Assembly: GCF_002236105.1 (NCBI RefSeq)
Contig: NZ_NIWU01000004.1
Span: 434,001 to 498,000, forward strand
DNA from: Pseudomonas umsongensis
Lineage (GTDB): Bacteria; Pseudomonadota; Gammaproteobacteria; Pseudomonadales; Pseudomonadaceae
Length of the DNA stretch: 64,000 bases
Direction: 5' to 3'
How positions within the stretch are numbered: the stretch's first letter is position 1; each line of letters begins with the position of its first letter. A program made the position numbers and the translations under genes. The notes beneath the pieces were generated by a model, which saw only the letters and a program-made list of their open reading frames with translations, was not told the DNA's origin and searched no databases. Positions 10,812-19,494 of this stretch are shown here, in pieces.

Positions 10812-10846
10812 CCGATCGTTCCCACGCTCTGCGTGGGAACGATCGG
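10812..10846. repeat. REP palindrome, family B
   Basis: A perfect palindromic unit with arms CCGATCGTTCCCACGC, placed between the convergent rimK and envZ genes. It may act as a transcription barrier. The family recurs at 18.0/19.3, 23.0, 24.2, 38.6 and 49.5 kb. Confidence 0.9.
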
Positions 10847-10847
10847 G

Positions 10848-12167
10848 TTAGACGGCATCCCGCGGTAGCATCAGCCCCAACGGCAAGCGCACCCGCGCTT
10901 CCAGGCCGCCGCCGGAACGGTTGCGCAATTCAACATTGCCGCCATGCATCGAAGCAATTCGTTTCACAATTGCCAGGCCCAGGCCCGTGCCCTTGCCGCC
11001 CCGGGCGCGGTCGCCCCGGGTGAACGGGTTGAAAATCGCTTCCAGCTCCGATGGATCTATCCCGGCGCCACGGTCCATGACGCTCAGGACGACATAAGGC
11101 GCACTGGTATCCCCCGACACATACGCCGCCACCTCAACCCCACTGCCCGCGTGATTCAGCGCGTTGCCAATCAGATTGTTCAACAGCCGCTTCATCGACA
11201 CCCGACGCAACGGGAATGGTGGAATCGGCTCAAGACGCAAACGCACCTTTTCTTCGTTCTGGTTGTACGGCGCGGCGACTTCACGGACAAGATCGCTCAG
11301 GTCCACCTCCTCCACCGATTCATCACGCCCATCGCGAATGAACGCCAGGAACTGATCGAGAATGGCGTCCATGTCCTCGATATCGCGCACCATGGCGTCT
11401 GTCAGGTCGTTATGGTCACCCATCAGTTCCAGCGACAGGCGTAACCGGGTCAGCGGTGTGCGCAGGTCATGGGAAACCCCGGCCAGCATCAGTTCGCGCT
11501 CGCGACCGGCCTGCTCGACGTCTTCGGCCATCTGGTTGAAAGCGCGATAGACCTCGGTCATTTCACTGGGTGTATCACTGATCGGCAGGCGCACGCTGCG
11601 CCCCTGGCCGAGTTGCCGCGCGGCATACACAAGGCGCTTGAGGGGTTGGTTGAGCTGGCTGACGAAGATCCACGCCGAGGCCGTGGACAGCAGGCCGATG
11701 GCGAGAAACCAGCCGAGCACGTTCCAGATTTTCTGGCCACGCAACGGGTGTGGATACAGTGGCACTTTCAGCCAGCCATCGCCCAGGCTGGGCGCACGCA
11801 CCCATAGCGCCGGAGGCGAGTGCATGCGCAAGCGCACCTCGGTGTCGGCCCCCAGTTCGTCTTGCATCTGCCGCTGGTAGATCCCGCTGTAAGGCCAGTG
11901 TTGTTCACCCTCCGGCACACCGGCGCCTACCACCCGGATCAGGGTTGCAGCCTCGGCAATCTTTTCGCGGTTGTTTTCATCGGCGGCCCAGTAGGCGCGC
12001 AGCGTCAGGGCGACGCCATGGCTGTACTGGCGGTCCACCAGCACGTCTTCGTTCATCAGCAGATAAACCAAGGTCAGCGCCTTGGAAAACAGGACGACGA
12101 TCAGCACCAGCCAAAGGGTGCGGGAGAAGAAACTCTGGGGAAACCAAACCGGGGTTTTCATGGGCAA
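10848..12167 (-). CDS. envZ: osmosensor histidine kinase EnvZ
   Basis: A 439-residue membrane sensor kinase with an N-terminal transmembrane helix, a periplasmic loop, a second helix near residue 165 and a HAMP linker. The HisKA box is SHDLRTPLTRLRLSLELM. The ATPase boxes are NLIGNALNHAG (N), DRGAGID (G1) and GKGTGLGLAIVKRI (G2). It phosphorylates OmpR in response to osmotic or envelope signals. It follows ompR in the same direction after 122 bases that contain a hairpin, so its expression may be lower than that of ompR. Confidence 0.95.
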   Translation of the reverse strand: MPMKTPVWFPQSFFSRTLWLVLIVVLFSKALTLVYLLMNEDVLVDRQYSHGVALTLRAYWAADENNREKIAEAATLIRVVGAGVPEGEQHWPYSGIYQRQMQDELGADTEVRLRMHSPPALWVRAPSLGDGWLKVPLYPHPLRGQKIWNVLGWFLAIGLLSTASAWIFVSQLNQPLKRLVYAARQLGQGRSVRLPISDTPSEMTEVYRAFNQMAEDVEQAGRERELMLAGVSHDLRTPLTRLRLSLELMGDHNDLTDAMVRDIEDMDAILDQFLAFIRDGRDESVEEVDLSDLVREVAAPYNQNEEKVRLRLEPIPPFPLRRVSMKRLLNNLIGNALNHAGSGVEVAAYVSGDTSAPYVVLSVMDRGAGIDPSELEAIFNPFTRGDRARGGKGTGLGLAIVKRIASMHGGNVELRNRSGGGLEARVRLPLGLMLPRDAV

Positions 12168-12220
12168 CCGTTAAACACGTGCAGGAGCGAGCGATGCTCG
12201 CACATTGCCGGTCGAGAGTC

Positions 12221-12252
12221 TGCGGGCAAGGCCATCAGGCCCTCTGCCCGCA
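12221..12252. other. hairpin between ompR and envZ
   Basis: TGCGGGCA at 12221-12228 pairs with TGCCCGCA at 12245-12252, with GGCC/GGCC pairing inside. There is no T-tract on the minus strand, so it is more likely an mRNA processing or stability element or REP-like unit than a terminator. Confidence 0.5.
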
Positions 12253-12289
12253 CAAACTCGCGCCTACAAATCGACGATCACTTCGCCAG

Positions 12290-13030
12290 TTACTTCGTGG
12301 CGGCGCCATCCGGAACGAATACGTAACCCACACCCCAGACGGTCTGGATGTAACGCGGCTTGGACGGATCGGGTTCGATCATCCGGCGCAGACGGGAAAT
12401 TTGCACGTCAATGGAGCGCTCCAGGGCATCCCACTCACGACCACGGGCCAGGTTCATCAGCTTGTCCCGGGTCAATGGCTGGCGGGCGTTCATCACCAGC
12501 GCCTTGAGCACAGCGAACTCACCGGTAGTGAGCATGTGCACTTCTTCACCACGCTTGAGTTCGCGGGTGGCCAGGGACAGCTCGTAGTCACCGAAGGTCA
12601 CGCTTTCGTCTTCGCTGCCTGGTGCGCCAGGCACCGGAGCCGACTGACGACGCAGGACAGCTTTTACGCGGGCCATCAGCTCGTCCGGGTTGAAAGGCTT
12701 GGCCAGGTAATCGTCGGCGCCCAGTTCCAGGCCCTTGATCCGGCTCAGCTCGTCGCCCTTGGCGGTCAGCATGATGATCGGGATCTGATTGTTCGCTCCA
12801 CGCAAGCGGCGGCAAGCGGTCAGGCCGTCCTCCCCAGGCAGCATCAAGTCGAGGACGACCAGGTTGAACACTTCACGCGCCAGCAGGCGGTCCATTTGTT
12901 CGGTGTTCGGTACGGCGCGGGCACGGTAGCCCTTGCTGACGAAAAAACGCTCCAGCAGGCTGCTGAGGCCCGGATCGTCGTCAACAATAAGAATTTTTTC
13001 GCCTTCAGCAATGTTTGCAGTGCTGCTCAT
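12290..13030 (-). CDS. ompR: osmoregulatory response regulator OmpR
   Basis: A 246-residue OmpR-family regulator. The receiver domain has the acidic pair ILIVDDDPG, the phosphorylation site LVVLDLMLPGEDG and the switch lysine in MLTAKGDE. The C-terminal winged helix contains LTTGEFAVLKAL and RSIDVQISRLRRMIE. It is the first gene of the ompR-envZ pair and diverges from tex across a 360-base gap. Confidence 0.97.
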   Translation of the reverse strand: MSSTANIAEGEKILIVDDDPGLSSLLERFFVSKGYRARAVPNTEQMDRLLAREVFNLVVLDLMLPGEDGLTACRRLRGANNQIPIIMLTAKGDELSRIKGLELGADDYLAKPFNPDELMARVKAVLRRQSAPVPGAPGSEDESVTFGDYELSLATRELKRGEEVHMLTTGEFAVLKALVMNARQPLTRDKLMNLARGREWDALERSIDVQISRLRRMIEPDPSKPRYIQTVWGVGYVFVPDGAATK

Positions 13031-13390
13031 TGGATGCTCCTTTGATCTCGGCGCGCATTATGGCGTAGCTGCCGTTATACGCACCGTGTGCATTGTTAGC
13101 AGATTTTTCCTTTATCGCCAGAAATCCGGTGATTATGCCTACAACCTGCGATGCCCCCGAATGGCAGAACGCTGGTTATAATGCGCGGCCTTTTGTGTCA
13201 GGCAACGTCTGATCGTTACCCCGGTTGACCGCTTTTTATTTTCATGGCGCCGGCAGTAATTGTTCGATTTCACGGGTCAACGGGATACCTTTGATCCAGG
13301 TAGCGGCGCAGGCCAGGCCGCTCAACCAGACTCGCCAAGGCCTCATCGTTGCGCCTGCGAGCCTGCTTTCACAATTTGTCAGGTGGTTTT
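13031..13390. other. divergent ompR/tex promoter region
   Basis: 360 bases that must hold both promoters. I saw no conserved operator, REP unit or small gene in it. Confidence 0.5.
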
Positions 13391-15715
13391 ATGGACAGCA
13401 TCAACAGCCGCATCGCCGAGGAACTCGGTGTACGCCCACAACAGGTCGAAGCGGCCGTCGCGCTACTCGATGAAGGTTCTACCGTTCCCTTCATCGCCCG
13501 TTACCGGAAAGAAGTGACCGGCAGCCTCGATGACACCCAATTGCGTCATCTGGAAGAGCGTCTGCGCTACCTGCGAGAACTCGACGAACGGCGCATCAGC
13601 ATCCTTGCCAGCATTACAGAGCAAGGCAAGCTGACCCCGCAGCTGGAACGCGACATCAAGCTCGCAGACACCAAGACCCGCCTCGAAGACTTGTACCTGC
13701 CGTACAAGCAAAAGCGCCGCACCAAGGGCCAGATCGCCCTGGAAGCCGGCCTCGGCGAACTGGCCGACGGCCTGTTCAACGACCCGACCCTGAGCCCGGA
13801 AACCGAAGCCGCCCGCTTCATCGACGCCGAAAAAGGCGTGGCCGATGTGAAGTCCGCCCTCGAAGGTGCCAAGTACATTCTCATGGAGCGCTTCGCCGAA
13901 GACGCAGGCCTCCTGGACAAGCTGCGCAGCTACCTGAAGCAGGAAGCCACTCTCAGTGCCCGCGTAATTGCTGGAAAGGAAGAGGAAGGCGCCAAGTTCC
14001 GCGACTACTTCGAACACGACGAACCGCTGAAGAGCATGCCGTCGCACCGCGCGCTGGCGATTTTCCGTGGCCGCAACGAAGGCATTCTCAGCTCCGCCCT
14101 GAAAGTTGGCGATGAACTGCCGGGCACCATGCACCCGTGCGAGGGCATGATCGGCCAGCACGTCGGCATCCAGAACCAGAACCGCGCCGCCGATAAATGG
14201 CTGGGTGAAGTGGTGCGCTGGACCTGGAAGGTCAAGCTCTACACCCACCTGGAAACCGACCTGCTAGGTGAGTTGCGCGACGGCGCTGAAACCGAGGCGA
14301 TCAACGTGTTCGCCCACAACCTGCACGACCTGCTGCTGTCGGCTCCGGCCGGCCCGCGCGCGACCCTGGGCCTCGACCCGGGCTTGCGCACCGGGTGCAA
14401 GGTTGCGGTGGTCGATTCCACCGGCAAGCTGCTCGATCACGCCACGGTTTACCCGCACGTGCCGCACAACAAGTGGGACCAGACCCTCGCCGTGCTCGCC
14501 GCCCTGTGCGCCAAGCATTCGGTGGACCTGATCGCCATCGGCAACGGCACCGCCAGTCGTGAAACCGACAAGCTGGCCGCCGAACTGATCAAAAAATACC
14601 CAGCCATGAAGATGACCAAGGTCATGGTCTCCGAAGCCGGCGCATCGGTTTACTCCGCATCGGAACTGGCTTCCAAGGAATTCCCGGACCTGGATGTGTC
14701 GATCCGTGGCGCGGTGTCGATTGCCCGCCGCCTGCAGGATCCGCTGGCCGAGCTGGTGAAGATCGATCCGAAATCCATCGGAGTCGGCCAATACCAGCAT
14801 GACGTGTCGCAGTTGAAACTGGCGCGGGGCCTGGATGCCGTGGTCGAAGACTGCGTGAACGCCGTGGGCGTCGACGTCAACACCGCCTCCGTGGCATTGC
14901 TGGCGCGGATCTCCGGCCTCAACGCGACCCTGGCGCAGAATATCGTCAGCCATCGCGACGAACACGGTGCGTTCAAGACTCGCGCTGCACTGAAGAAAGT
15001 CGCGCGCCTTGGCGAAAAAACCTTCGAGCAGGCAGCAGGTTTCCTGCGCGTCATGAACGGCGAGAACCCACTGGATTCGTCGGCAGTGCACCCGGAAGCC
15101 TATCCGCTGGTACAGCGAATTGCCGCCGAGACCGACCGCGATATCCGTTCGCTGATTGGCGATGCCGCGTTCCTCAAGCGCCTCGACCCGAAGAAGTTCA
15201 CCGACGAAACTTTCGGTCTGCCAACGGTCACCGACATCCTGCAAGAGCTTGAAAAACCCGGCCGCGACCCGCGCCCCGAATTCAAGACCGCAGAGTTCCA
15301 GGAAGGTGTCGAAGACCTCAAGGACTTGGAATTGGGCATGATCCTAGAAGGCGTCGTGACCAACGTGACCAACTTCGGAGCATTCGTCGATATCGGCGTG
15401 CATCAGGATGGTTTGGTGCACATCTCCGCACTTTCGGAGAAATTCATCAAGGATCCACGGGAAGCGGTGAAGGCCGGTGACGTGGTGAAAGTGAAGGTCA
15501 TGGAAGTCGACATCCCGCGTAAGCGCGTGGGCCTGTCGATGCGCATGAGCGACACCCCGGGCGAGAAAGTCGACGGCGCTCGTGGTGCGCGTCCGGGTTC
15601 GGCGCCACGCCAATCCCAGAACACCGCACCGCGCAAGGAAACCACCGCTGCAGCGCCGAGCAACAACGCCATGGCGTCACTGTTTGCCAACGCCAAACAG
15701 CTGAAGAAGCGCTGA
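13391..15715 (+). CDS. tex: Tex RNA-binding transcription accessory protein
   Basis: A 774-residue protein. The N-terminal helical Tex domain (MDSINSRIAEELGVRPQQV) is followed by a YqgF/RNaseH-like domain (LGLDPGLRTGCKVAVVDSTG near residue 330). Helix-hairpin-helix repeats come next (SVALLARISGLNATLAQNIV). A C-terminal S1 domain near residues 645-720 (GMILEGVVTNVTNFGAFVDI) is followed by a basic, Ala/Pro/Gln-rich tail. Tex binds RNA and nucleic acid non-specifically and affects transcription. I chose ATG 13391, with AGGTGG just upstream; the longer frame from 13349 has no such site. Confidence 0.96.
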   Translation: MDSINSRIAEELGVRPQQVEAAVALLDEGSTVPFIARYRKEVTGSLDDTQLRHLEERLRYLRELDERRISILASITEQGKLTPQLERDIKLADTKTRLEDLYLPYKQKRRTKGQIALEAGLGELADGLFNDPTLSPETEAARFIDAEKGVADVKSALEGAKYILMERFAEDAGLLDKLRSYLKQEATLSARVIAGKEEEGAKFRDYFEHDEPLKSMPSHRALAIFRGRNEGILSSALKVGDELPGTMHPCEGMIGQHVGIQNQNRAADKWLGEVVRWTWKVKLYTHLETDLLGELRDGAETEAINVFAHNLHDLLLSAPAGPRATLGLDPGLRTGCKVAVVDSTGKLLDHATVYPHVPHNKWDQTLAVLAALCAKHSVDLIAIGNGTASRETDKLAAELIKKYPAMKMTKVMVSEAGASVYSASELASKEFPDLDVSIRGAVSIARRLQDPLAELVKIDPKSIGVGQYQHDVSQLKLARGLDAVVEDCVNAVGVDVNTASVALLARISGLNATLAQNIVSHRDEHGAFKTRAALKKVARLGEKTFEQAAGFLRVMNGENPLDSSAVHPEAYPLVQRIAAETDRDIRSLIGDAAFLKRLDPKKFTDETFGLPTVTDILQELEKPGRDPRPEFKTAEFQEGVEDLKDLELGMILEGVVTNVTNFGAFVDIGVHQDGLVHISALSEKFIKDPREAVKAGDVVKVKVMEVDIPRKRVGLSMRMSDTPGEKVDGARGARPGSAPRQSQNTAPRKETTAAAPSNNAMASLFANAKQLKKR

Positions 15716-16098
15716 TGGACATCCCTGCCGGGTACACCGAAAGCGCATTTTTCAAGCTGTTGGGTTGCCGTTTGCACAGCCTGGAAACCGGGGTGGCGCA
15801 AGTCGCCCTGGCGCTTGAGCCACAACTGCGCAATCGCGCCAACAAGCTGCACGGCGGGGCCTTGTTCAGCCTGGTGGACATTGCCATGGGGCTGGCCTGC
15901 TCCAGCACCCACGGTTTTGACCAGCAAAGCGCGACCATCGAGTGCAAGATCAACTACATCCGCGCCGTCGCCGACGGCGAGGTGATGTGCACGGCGCGGG
16001 TTATCCACCCGGGCCGCCGCACGCTGGTGGTCGAAGCCGACGTGATGCAAGGCGACAAACTGGTCGCAAAAGCACAAGGCACGTTCGCTGTCCTGTAG
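15715..16098 (+). CDS. PaaI-family hotdog thioesterase
   Basis: A 127-residue hotdog-fold protein with the PaaI motif NKLHGGALFSLVDIAMGLAC around residues 43-62 (HGG with a catalytic Asp). Its ATG overlaps the tex stop (TGATG), indicating translational coupling. Members hydrolyse acyl- or aryl-CoA; the substrate is unknown here. No functional link to Tex is known to me. Confidence 0.85.
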   Translation: MDIPAGYTESAFFKLLGCRLHSLETGVAQVALALEPQLRNRANKLHGGALFSLVDIAMGLACSSTHGFDQQSATIECKINYIRAVADGEVMCTARVIHPGRRTLVVEADVMQGDKLVAKAQGTFAVL

Positions 16099-16153
16099 CT
16101 AGATGTCATCGATTTGAGTTAATTTCGACGCTGTGACCGCAGCGCCGGAGTTT

Positions 16154-16249
16154 CCTGTGGGAGCGAGCCTGCTCGCGAAGGTGGTGTATCAGGCGACTTC
16201 AATGTCGATTGACACTCCCTCTTCGCGAGCAGGCTCGCTCCCACAGGGG
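16154..16249. repeat. inverted REP pair, family A
   Basis: CTGTGGGAGCGAGCCTGCTC at 16155 is mirrored by CTTCGCGAGCAGGCTCGCTC at 16221. The pair fills the gap between the thioesterase and gshA. Confidence 0.9.
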
Positions 16250-16372
16250 ATTGCGACGATCAGAACGTGCACGGCGACAAAAACCAGGCGAAAACGCCAG
16301 TTTTAACTTCACCCTTGTAGACCGTCTTGCCCACCCCCATATTGGGGCGACTGACGCGTGAAGGAATCCAAC

Positions 16373-17956
16373 TTGAGCGAACTTCTCAACCGCCGCCTGG
16401 CCCTGCTCGGCGAGCGCGCTAACCTCTCTCTGCTCGAACAGTGCCTTCACGGCATCGAACGTGAATGCCTGCGCGTGACCGATGAAGGTCGCCTTGCGCA
16501 AACGCCGCACCCGGAAGAATTGGGTTCCGCGCTGACCAACGAACAGATCACCACCGACTATTCCGAGTCGCTGCTGGAGTTCATCACCCCAGCCCTGCCC
16601 GACCCGGCGGATACGCTGGCGAGCCTGGACAGCATTCACCGTTTTGCCTACAGCAAGCTCGGCAACGAGTACCTGTGGAGCCCCTCGATGCCGTGTCCGT
16701 TGCCGGCCGAGGAAGACATCCCGATTGCCTACTACGGCACGTCCAATATCGGGCAGCTCAAGTACGTCTACCGCAAAGGCCTCGCCCTGCGCTACGGCAA
16801 GACCATGCAATGCATTGCCGGCATTCACTACAACTTTTCCCTGCCGGAAAAACTCTGGCCGCTGCTCAAGCAGGCCGAAGGCTTTGTCGGCACCGACCGC
16901 GATTTCCAGTCGTCGTCCTATATCGCACTGATCCGCAACTTCCGGCGCTACAGCTGGCTGCTGATGTACCTGTTCGGTGCTTCACCAGCATTGGACGCTG
17001 GCTTCTTGCGTGGTCGTTCGCACCAGCTGGAACAGCTGGACCCGGACACCCTCTATTTGCCGTACGCCACCAGCCTGCGCATGAGTGACCTGGGTTACCA
17101 GAGCAACGCCCAAGCGGGCCTGACACCGTGCTACAACGATCTGAACAGCTATACCGATAGCCTGCGCAAAGCGGTGGCGACACCCTATGCGCCGTATGTC
17201 GAAGTCGGTACCCACCAGGACGGTGAGTGGGTCCAGCTCAATACCAACATCCTGCAGATCGAAAACGAGTACTACTCCAACATCCGCCCCAAACGCGTAA
17301 CCTATACCGGCGAGCGGCCGATCCAGGCGCTGATGGCCCGCGGCATCCAGTACGTCGAAGTGCGCTGCCTGGACATCAACCCGTTCCTGCCAATGGGCAT
17401 CGATCTCACCGAATCGCGCTTCCTCGACGCCTTCCTGCTGTACTGCGCGCTGAACGACAGCCCGTTGTTGACCAACACCAGTTGCTCGAATGCGACCTCC
17501 AACTTCCTCAGTGTGGTCAAGGAAGGTCGTCGCCCAGGCCTGCAATTGCAGCGCAACGGGCAACCGGTCGACCTGAAAGAGTGGGCGGGCCAATTGCTGG
17601 AGCAGATTGCCCCACTGGCCGCACTGCTTGACCAGAGCCATGGCGGCGACGCCCATAGCAAAGCACTGGACGCGCAGATGGCCAAGGTCCAGAACCCTTC
17701 CCTGACGCCATCGGCCCAGGTGCTGGCGGCAATGGCCGAGCACAAGGAAAGCTTTGCTCAATTTTCCCTGCGTCAGAGCCGGGCACACGCCGAGTTTTTC
17801 CGCAGCGAGCCGTTGCCGGCAGAGCAACAGGCCAGGTTTGAAGAGCTGGCGCGTTCATCGCTGGCCCAACAAGCCGAGCTTGAGCAGAACGAAGTGGGTG
17901 ATTTCGATGTGTTCGTTGGTGCGTACCAGGCGAGTATTCTGGCGATCAGCAACTAG
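16373..17956 (+). CDS. gshA: glutamate-cysteine ligase
   Basis: A 527-residue enzyme that makes gamma-glutamylcysteine, the first step of glutathione synthesis. Family features are the start SELLNRRLALLGERANLSLL, the Glu-rich ATP/metal site GIERECLRV, ITTDYSESLLEFITP, and SSYIALIRNFRRYSW. The start is read as TTG at 16373, because AAGGA sits seven bases upstream and the length then matches the P. aeruginosa enzyme. A GTG at 16358 lies upstream of that site. The gene is followed by a REP cluster that an IS has split. Confidence 0.95.
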   Translation: MSELLNRRLALLGERANLSLLEQCLHGIERECLRVTDEGRLAQTPHPEELGSALTNEQITTDYSESLLEFITPALPDPADTLASLDSIHRFAYSKLGNEYLWSPSMPCPLPAEEDIPIAYYGTSNIGQLKYVYRKGLALRYGKTMQCIAGIHYNFSLPEKLWPLLKQAEGFVGTDRDFQSSSYIALIRNFRRYSWLLMYLFGASPALDAGFLRGRSHQLEQLDPDTLYLPYATSLRMSDLGYQSNAQAGLTPCYNDLNSYTDSLRKAVATPYAPYVEVGTHQDGEWVQLNTNILQIENEYYSNIRPKRVTYTGERPIQALMARGIQYVEVRCLDINPFLPMGIDLTESRFLDAFLLYCALNDSPLLTNTSCSNATSNFLSVVKEGRRPGLQLQRNGQPVDLKEWAGQLLEQIAPLAALLDQSHGGDAHSKALDAQMAKVQNPSLTPSAQVLAAMAEHKESFAQFSLRQSRAHAEFFRSEPLPAEQQARFEELARSSLAQQAELEQNEVGDFDVFVGAYQASILAISN

Positions 17957-17960
17957 CGCA

Positions 17961-17983
17961 CTGATCGTTCCCACGCTCTGCGT
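17961..17983. repeat. left half of a family B REP cluster, split by an IS
   Basis: The unit begins as GATCGTTCCCACGCTCTGCGT and stops at the IS end. Its last 11 bases (17973-17983) are the target duplication. The rest of the cluster resumes at 19273. Confidence 0.9.
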
Positions 17984-19272
17984 CACTAGTGTCCGGTAAA
18001 CATGTTTCATAGCTGAAGGCTGCCTTGGGCAGCCTTCAGCTTTTCTCGCTCCTGCCTTCGTCGATCCCTCAGTTCTGGAGTAGCGGGCCGTTCGTGCAGG
18101 ACGTGAGATATGCGAACCGTCAGCTCGAACAACGAACCGGTAAATCCTGAGCGACGATGGAAAAGGTGCAGTAACAAGTAGCTGATCAAGGCACTGTAAA
18201 TCTGCAGGCGCACGGCGTTTTCAGAGAAGGCATAGAAGCGTTTGAGTTTCAGATGTTGCTTGATCCACTTGAAAAACAGCTCGATCTTCCAGCGATCTTT
18301 GTACAAGCCCGCGATTTCTTCAGCTGTTCTTGCGAAGTCGTTGGTCACCAGGATTAACGGCGTGGCATGTCCCTCGCGCTCAACCACCACGCGTCTTACC
18401 GGCGTTTCTCGGTAGTCATTCAGACGCTTACCGCCCAGATGCTTTTTGCCGAATAGAATGACTTCATCGGTCATGACCGGGCTTTGCTCGGCTACGGTCG
18501 AGTGCTTGTGCAGCACTTTGATATTGGCGTTTTTCTTCAGGCGGGTGACGAAAAAAGCGCCTTTGGTCTGCAACTGGTGCCACCAGTTGTAATCGCAATA
18601 GCCCTTGTCAAAGACATACGTCATGCCGGCCTGAATCGGCATTTCCAGTGCATCGCTCAGGTCGTTGACGTTGGCAGGAGTGATGTTGACGTACACCGGG
18701 GCCAACTGCGCCAAATCTAGCCCGACATGTACTTTCAAGCCCTGCGTAATGCGGGTTTTCGTGGCGGCTGTCCAGCCATCGAAGTGAGGTCCGCGCAAAG
18801 TGATCGACGTGGAATCAAGCAGGCTAACCATGGCACCGACTTCTTTGCGCTGCTGGCGGCTGATGCCGCGCAACAGCAACTCGCAAAGGTCCTGGAATGG
18901 CCGGTAGTCACGCTTGTTCAAGGCATCCGACAGGGTCGAGCGGGCGACCGGACCCGCTTTAAGATGGTAGCTATGCGGGCTTAGAGTTTCGGAGAAAGTC
19001 GCCAAGGACCGCAGGCTTAAGGCTTGGGTTACATGACCGCTAACCAGTGTCACCAGCAATTGCCAGGACGTGCAGCGTTTGACGTAGCGATCAGCCTGGT
19101 GCCTTTCGGTGGATTGCCGAAAGAACTGGCGCGGGATCGCACTGAGCAGGTGGGCTAAACGGGTGCTGGTAAACATGAGCCAAAATCGAGTCTGAAAAAT
19201 CCGATTATGACTGACGGCCGCCAACAGCAAGGGGGAGCAAGCTCCCCCTTCGGTTTTTACCGGACACTAGTG
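17984..19272 (-). mobile_element. IS4-family insertion sequence, complete
   Basis: The 1289-bp element is bounded by 17-bp perfect terminal inverted repeats, CACTAGTGTCCGGTAAA at 17984 and its complement ending at 19272. It is flanked by 11-bp direct repeats ACGCTCTGCGT (17973-17983 and 19273-19283). One intact transposase fills it. The perfect ends and duplication point to a recent insertion. Confidence 0.93.
18007..19176 (-). CDS. IS4-family DDE transposase
   Basis: A 389-residue protein from the ATG at 19176 (the open frame extends to 19230). The N-terminal DUF4372-like segment reads MFTSTRLAHLLSAIPRQFF. The catalytic core shows the first Asp in SLLDSTSITL, the second in VFDKGYCDYN, and the IS4 signature Y-(2)-R-(3)-E-(6)-K in YKDRWKIELFFKWIK. 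No frameshift is seen, so it is probably active. It lies antisense to the flanking gshA and tauA. Confidence 0.93.
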   Translation of the reverse strand: MFTSTRLAHLLSAIPRQFFRQSTERHQADRYVKRCTSWQLLVTLVSGHVTQALSLRSLATFSETLSPHSYHLKAGPVARSTLSDALNKRDYRPFQDLCELLLRGISRQQRKEVGAMVSLLDSTSITLRGPHFDGWTAATKTRITQGLKVHVGLDLAQLAPVYVNITPANVNDLSDALEMPIQAGMTYVFDKGYCDYNWWHQLQTKGAFFVTRLKKNANIKVLHKHSTVAEQSPVMTDEVILFGKKHLGGKRLNDYRETPVRRVVVEREGHATPLILVTNDFARTAEEIAGLYKDRWKIELFFKWIKQHLKLKRFYAFSENAVRLQIYSALISYLLLHLFHRRSGFTGSLFELTVRISHVLHERPATPELRDRRRQEREKLKAAQGSLQL

Positions 19273-19371
19273 ACGCTCTGCGTGGGAATGCAGCCCGGGA
19301 CGCTCTGCGTCCCAAAGCCGAACGCGCAGCGTCCATGGAGGCGATCTTTCGCTGCGCGTGGGAACGATCAG
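19273..19371. repeat. right part of the split family B REP cluster
   Basis: This begins with the second copy of the 11-bp target duplication, then the GGGAATGC half of a REP, an inner hairpin GGGACGCTCTGCGTCCC (19299-19315), and a degraded terminal unit ending GTGGGAACGATC. It has the same composite layout as the intact cluster at 38579-38687. Confidence 0.8.
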
Positions 19372-19407
19372 CTACGCTCCGGCTTAGAATTTTCCGCTCA
19401 TAAGCTC

Positions 19408-19434
19408 ATTCGAAAAAGTTATTTATTTTCGAAT
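19408..19434. promoter_or_regulatory. AT-rich inverted repeat upstream of tauA, possible CysB-type site
   Basis: ATTCGAAAA at 19408-19416 is repeated inverted as TTTTCGAAT at 19426-19434, with a 9-base spacer, 60 bases before tauA. Similar patterns precede other sulfur genes in the window. A CysB role is inferred. Confidence 0.45.
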
Positions 19435-19494
19435 TCTTATATCATTTAGTCTCCTTTCACGCCGACTCTCAGTCGCCTGACAAGGAGCTTCCCG

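Noticed and set aside
11750..13045. 431-codon plus-strand frame across envZ and ompR
   Set aside because: It crosses two well-supported genes and their gap on the other strand; a high-GC artefact.
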